Shown here in pieces: positions 60,972 through 64,000 of a DNA stretch of 64,000 bases. The DNA comes from Leptodesmis sichuanensis A121 (GTDB lineage: Bacteria; Cyanobacteriota; Cyanobacteriia; Leptolyngbyales; Leptolyngbyaceae). Under the pieces are notes generated by a model. The model had not been told where the DNA came from, did not search any database, and saw only the letters and a program-made list of their open reading frames with translations. Made by a program: the position numbers and the translations under genes. Position 1 is the stretch's first letter. Every line of letters starts with the position of its first letter. The DNA lies in contig NZ_CP075171.1 in NCBI RefSeq assembly GCF_021379005.1, positions 3,038,001 to 3,102,000 on the forward strand, read 5' to 3'.

Positions 60972-61886
60972 CTACGATCGCCGGATATTCAAACAGCACC
61001 AATCCTGGCGTTTCCAGAGGGCGGCGACATACCAGCCGTTGGCTTCCAGGGTGTCGGCGACCGGTTTGGCTTGATCGAGTAAGATGCCACTTAAAGCTCC
61101 CCAAGTGGTGGGTTTGATGATTGCACTCCAATGGGGGATCAACTCGATGATGATGTCGGCCAGAATGTTGCAGACAATGCCATCAACAGGGCCATTGGTC
61201 ATTTCAATCAAGCGCTCAATGCTGCCTTGATCAACGATCAGACGATCGGGGGCAATGCCGTTCAGTTCCCGGTTTTCCAGAGTCGCTTTGACGGCCAGGG
61301 GATCAGTATCCACGGCATAAACACGATCGGCTCCCAGCAGAAGAGCACCGACCGAGAGAATGCCAGAGCCACAGCCGATATCGGCAATCACAATCTGCTC
61401 TGATTCAGAGTCGTGCTTTGCCATCGAGCGATCGGCCAATCGCATTTCCAGTGCTTCCAGACAGAGGCGAGTGGTGGCGTGATCCCCGGTGCCAAAGGCA
61501 ACTCCGGGTTCCAGGCGCAGTAACAGACGCTCTGATGTGTCAGGAATGGGCAACCAGGCGGGATAGATTAACAGGCGATCGCCGACTTCTTGCGGTTGCC
61601 AGTGAACTTTCCAACTGCTGGCCCAGTCTTCTTCATCGATCAGATGCCATGCCACATCTGGAACGGGGAGTCCAACGCATAGTGCATCTTGCCGAAGCAG
61701 CAGGGCCAAGGCTGCCAGATCCAGCAGTTGCGCCTGGATTTGCGGCAGGTAAGCCCGTACTCGGAAAAATGGCCCCTTCCCTTCACTACAGGTGCCTCGA
61801 CAGCCAAAGCTATCCAGCCTCCAAAAGATTGTGTCCTCTAGATCTGGATCTCCCAGAATTTGAATTTCCCACCAGCTATTGGCCAT
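60972..61886 (-). CDS. prmA: ribosomal protein L11 methyltransferase
   Basis: The protein has 304 residues from the ATG at 61886, where similarity begins ([20 protein letters not shown]). The frame extends to 61952 without conserved sequence. The SAM motif is [20 protein letters not shown], followed by [40 protein letters not shown] and [37 protein letters not shown] is the PrmA signature. It trimethylates L11 of the large ribosomal subunit. It follows serA on the same strand by about 146 bp, an arrangement seen in other cyanobacteria. Confidence 0.95.
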   Translation of the reverse strand: MANSWWEIQILGDPDLEDTIFWRLDSFGCRGTCSEGKGPFFRVRAYLPQIQAQLLDLAALALLLRQDALCVGLPVPDVAWHLIDEEDWASSWKVHWQPQEVGDRLLIYPAWLPIPDTSERLLLRLEPGVAFGTGDHATTRLCLEALEMRLADRSMAKHDSESEQIVIADIGCGSGILSVGALLLGADRVYAVDTDPLAVKATLENRELNGIAPDRLIVDQGSIERLIEMTNGPVDGIVCNILADIIIELIPHWSAIIKPTTWGALSGILLDQAKPVADTLEANGWYVAALWKRQDWCCLNIRRS

Positions 61887-61956
61887 GCAGCTATCAGTTA
61901 TGAGGTATGAGAGGTGAGTGATGGGAATTAACTGGCACTCAACACTCAACACTCAT

Positions 61957-62022
61957 AAACCAAGTCCGGCTAGAGAACTGAAGTCTTCCTATAGGAAAAA
62001 CTACGGTTCTGGACTTAGAAAA
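61957..62022 (+). repeat. CCAAGTCCAG inverted-repeat family, copy E
   Basis: AAACCAAGTCCGGCTAGAGA, then ACTGAAGTCTTCCTATAGGA, and right arm CTACGGTTCTGGACTTAGAA. It lies between the serA stop and the prmA start and may form the serA terminator hairpin. Confidence 0.75.
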
Positions 62023-62032
62023 GATTTAACTT

Positions 62033-63616
62033 TTACAACGTAACAGTGTAAGCGTCCCGGATCCCGGCAACCTTGAGAATTTCATCCAGAATTCCTTCCG
62101 GCAGGGGATCATCGATGCTGAGAACCATCACCGCATCTCCTCTGACAATTTTACGACCCACCTGCATACTGGCGATATTGACATTGAAACTGCCCAGCAG
62201 GGAACCAATTTTACCAATGATCCCCGGCATATCCCGGTGCATCGTAAACAGCATATGGCGATTGGGTGGAACGTTGACTGGGAACTCATCCACACTGGTA
62301 ATCCGAATTTCCCCGTCTCCCAGCAAGGCTCCGGCGACGGAGTGTTCCCCTAAAGCCCCCTTAGCCGATAACTGTAGCGATCCCGTGTAGTCTCTAATCG
62401 AGGCATCGCGGGTTTCAATCACACGAATGCCGCGTTCTTTGGCTTCCAGGCTGGCGTTGACGTAATTCACCCGTTCCTGCAAGGCATGGGACAGTAAACC
62501 TTTCAGTGCAGCGACGACGATCGGCTGGCTTTGATTCGTGGCCAGTTCCCCCTGTAATCGGATGTTGAGAGATTCCACCCGACCACCCGCTAACTGAGCG
62601 ACTAAATTGCCCAGGGTTTCGGCCAGTTGCAGATAAGGTCTGAGTTGTTCCAGTAAATCAGGGCGCAGGCCAGGAATATTGACGGCAGAGCGAGCGGGTA
62701 AGCCAAGTAACACATCGCGAATCTGTTCAGCCACATCGATCGCCACATTAATTTGAGCTTCCTCCGTTGACGCGCCCAGGTGAGGAGTCAGCAGCAATTC
62801 CTTACCCAATTGCCGCAGTACAGAATCTTCTTCCAGAGGCTCTTTGGAAAACACATCCAATGCGGCTCCGGCAATTTTGCCTTGTTTCAGGGCTTCAGCG
62901 ATCGCCTGCTCATCTACAATCCCGCCTCTGGCGCAGTTGATAATCCGTACCGTCGGCTTCATTTTGGCAATCGAGTCGTTATTAATCAGATTGGTGGTTT
63001 CAGGAGTTTTGGGCAGGTGCAGGGTGATGTAATCTGCTTCCTGCAACAAAATATCCAGTTCGACCAGACGACACCCCAGTTGTTCGGCGCGTTCGTGAGA
63101 AATGAATGGATCATAGGCCAGCAGTTTCATGCCCATTGCTCGCGCGACGTTGGCCACATGAGCGCCAATCTTACCCAGGCCCACAATTCCCAGGGTCTTT
63201 TTATACACTTCAACACCCATGAAGCTCTTGCGATCCCACTTGCCGCTTTTCACGGATTGGTTCGCTTCAGCGATGTAACGGGACATGGCTAACATCATCG
63301 CCAGGGTGTGTTCGGCTGCAGCAATGGTATTGCCCTCCGGCGAGTTGACAACCACAATTCCTTTGCGCGTCGCTTCGGGCACATCAACGTTATCCACGCC
63401 AACCCCAGCCCGACCAATAATCTTCAGTTGAGTTCCGGCCTCAATGACTTCTTTCGTAACCTGAGTACCCGATCGAATCATCAACGCATCGTATTCCGGG
63501 ATCACCCGAATCAGTTCTTCGGGTGTCAGCTTCGTTTGCACATCAACCTGAGCAACCTGGGACAGGATATCAATTCCTGCCTGGTCAATGGGATCAGAAA
63601 CAAGAACTTTAGGCAT
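62033..63616 (-). CDS. serA: D-3-phosphoglycerate dehydrogenase
   Basis: The enzyme has 527 residues from the ATG at 63616, where similarity starts with MPKVLVSDPIDQAGIDILSQ. The frame stays open upstream to 63805, but that part includes a dispersed repeat and is not expected to be protein. NAD site TLGIVGLGKIGAHVANVARA, catalytic Arg in RIINCARGGIVDEQAIAEAL, Glu and His in LLTPHLGASTEEAQINVA. After the intervening (ASB) domain comes a C-terminal ACT domain (MLFTMHRDMPGIIGKIGSLL), the long form of the enzyme, in which ACT may bind serine. It performs the first step of serine synthesis. Confidence 0.96.
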   Translation of the reverse strand: MPKVLVSDPIDQAGIDILSQVAQVDVQTKLTPEELIRVIPEYDALMIRSGTQVTKEVIEAGTQLKIIGRAGVGVDNVDVPEATRKGIVVVNSPEGNTIAAAEHTLAMMLAMSRYIAEANQSVKSGKWDRKSFMGVEVYKKTLGIVGLGKIGAHVANVARAMGMKLLAYDPFISHERAEQLGCRLVELDILLQEADYITLHLPKTPETTNLINNDSIAKMKPTVRIINCARGGIVDEQAIAEALKQGKIAGAALDVFSKEPLEEDSVLRQLGKELLLTPHLGASTEEAQINVAIDVAEQIRDVLLGLPARSAVNIPGLRPDLLEQLRPYLQLAETLGNLVAQLAGGRVESLNIRLQGELATNQSQPIVVAALKGLLSHALQERVNYVNASLEAKERGIRVIETRDASIRDYTGSLQLSAKGALGEHSVAGALLGDGEIRITSVDEFPVNVPPNRHMLFTMHRDMPGIIGKIGSLLGSFNVNIASMQVGRKIVRGDAVMVLSIDDPLPEGILDEILKVAGIRDAYTVTL

Positions 63617-63698
63617 AGCAAGTGGATAGGAAATCGACTTTTTACGATACGGCATTTTGGCAGCGATCGCAGGAACTTGCTCTTTTTTTTTAATCTGG

Positions 63699-63765
63699 AT
63701 TGGCCATTGGTCATTGGTCACAGTGGACGAATGACAAGAGACGAATGACAAAGGACAAATCAAAA
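63699..63765 (-). repeat. CATTGGTCATTGG / GACAAAGGACAAA short-unit repeat upstream of serA
   Basis: CCATTGGTCATTGGTCACAG and ACGAATGACAAAGGACAAAT. Same family as 12108-12176 and 48688-48712. Here it lies in the serA leader region. Confidence 0.6.
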
Positions 63766-63831
63766 CTGAGCATTCCAATCCTTGATACGCTAAATAGTGG
63801 TGCAATGAGACTACGGGAGAGATTGGCGAAT

Positions 63832-64000
63832 ATGAATTATCTTGTTGCAGTATTGAGCGATCGCAGTCAGGCAGAGGCAGCTTTTTCAGCGTTGGAGGAA
63901 GCAGGGCTACCGATGTCAGAAGCGGCTATTTTGGGCCAGGGCTATAAAAGTGCCGATGAGTATGGCTTGCTTGATCCTAAGGAACGGGCCGGACGCTTAG
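63832..64000 (+). CDS. conserved cyanobacterial protein, N-terminal part only
   Basis: The first 56 residues are MNYLVAVLSDRSQAEAAFSA, then EEAGLPMSEAAILGQGY, KSADEYGLLDPKERAGRL; the frame runs out of the window. A GGAGAG lies about 11 bases before the ATG. The ferredoxin-like beta-alpha start and the KSADE-x-GL-x-DP segment resemble a cyanobacterial family that continues with membrane helices (general-stress-17M-like), but that part is not visible. It is divergent from serA. Confidence 0.75.
   Translation, partial: MNYLVAVLSDRSQAEAAFSALEEAGLPMSEAAILGQGYKSADEYGLLDPKERAGRL

Noticed and set aside
63617-63805. 63-residue N-terminal extension of SerA
   Set aside because: The extension is partly encoded by a dispersed short-unit repeat and lacks similarity; SerA similarity starts exactly at the ATG at 63616.

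Overview
The window is chromosomal DNA from a cyanobacterium. The HIP1 octamer GCGATCGC occurs in nearly every gene and spacer. The gene set is also cyanobacterial: Gap2-type GAPDH, a CYP120-like P450, a LabA/NYN protein, murC-murB-ybaB, serA next to prmA, and LexA with a matching cyanobacterial box. Mixed coding strands, many repeats and stacked insertion sequences suggest a larger-genome (Leptolyngbya/Oscillatoria-like) lineage, but no gene here fixes the genus.

Layout. 1-4.5 kb: the 5' part of a ROK sugar kinase, a small secreted protein, a repeat-rich spacer, a GH116 beta-glucosidase and tRNA-Cys. 4.5-9.2 kb: a conflict or programmed-death type island. It holds an NB-ARC/TPR NLR-like protein with 13 near-identical TPR copies, and upstream in the same operon a small helical protein. 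The C-terminal tail of the small protein repeats a Gly/Asn/Gln-rich motif found near the N-terminus of the NLR. Beside them lie wrecks of a second such system (a STAND protein start with the same motif, and a helical effector start) joined at a HIP1 site, plus an HNH nuclease fragment. 9.6-17.3 kb: lexA, a DUF218 protein, a U32 peptidase-family protein, an FkbM methyltransferase and a GT-C-like membrane protein. 17.3-19.5 kb: an ISL3 element with an exact 8-bp target duplication, carrying a nested IS5 element. 19.5-28 kb: an OGT-like glycosyltransferase, LptC, a LabA-like protein, MetRS and TypA. 28-35.4 kb: surface-polysaccharide genes (three GT4 glycosyltransferases, two DegT/DnrJ aminotransferases). 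35.9-42.5 kb: a response regulator, a low-molecular-weight phosphatase, ybaB, murB, murC, nadD and gap2. 42.6-50.9 kb: a Ser/Thr kinase, an esterase, a helicase, a tail-anchored small protein, a P450, two small membrane proteins and an M48 protease. 51-64 kb: murA, tRNA-Leu, a SpoU methyltransferase, lpdA, trpC, a coiled-coil protein, an epimerase, pdxH, prmA, serA and the start of a conserved protein.

How it works together. Most of the window is housekeeping: cell wall (murA/B/C), central carbon metabolism (gap2, lpdA), amino acids and cofactors (trpC, serA, nadD, pdxH), translation (metG, two tRNAs, SpoU, PrmA, TypA), outer membrane and surface sugars (lptC, glycosyltransferases, aminotransferases). 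The accessory part is the NLR/effector island and the IS nest. Several intergenic repeat families recur across the window, and some have been captured in frame inside otherwise ordinary proteins.

The strongest candidate for an unusual system is the 4.5-8.9 kb island. Its architecture (effector with C-terminal motif, NLR with N-terminal copy of the motif, same operon) is that described for bacterial amyloid-signalling NLR pairs. Whether this motif belongs to a described class could not be tested here.
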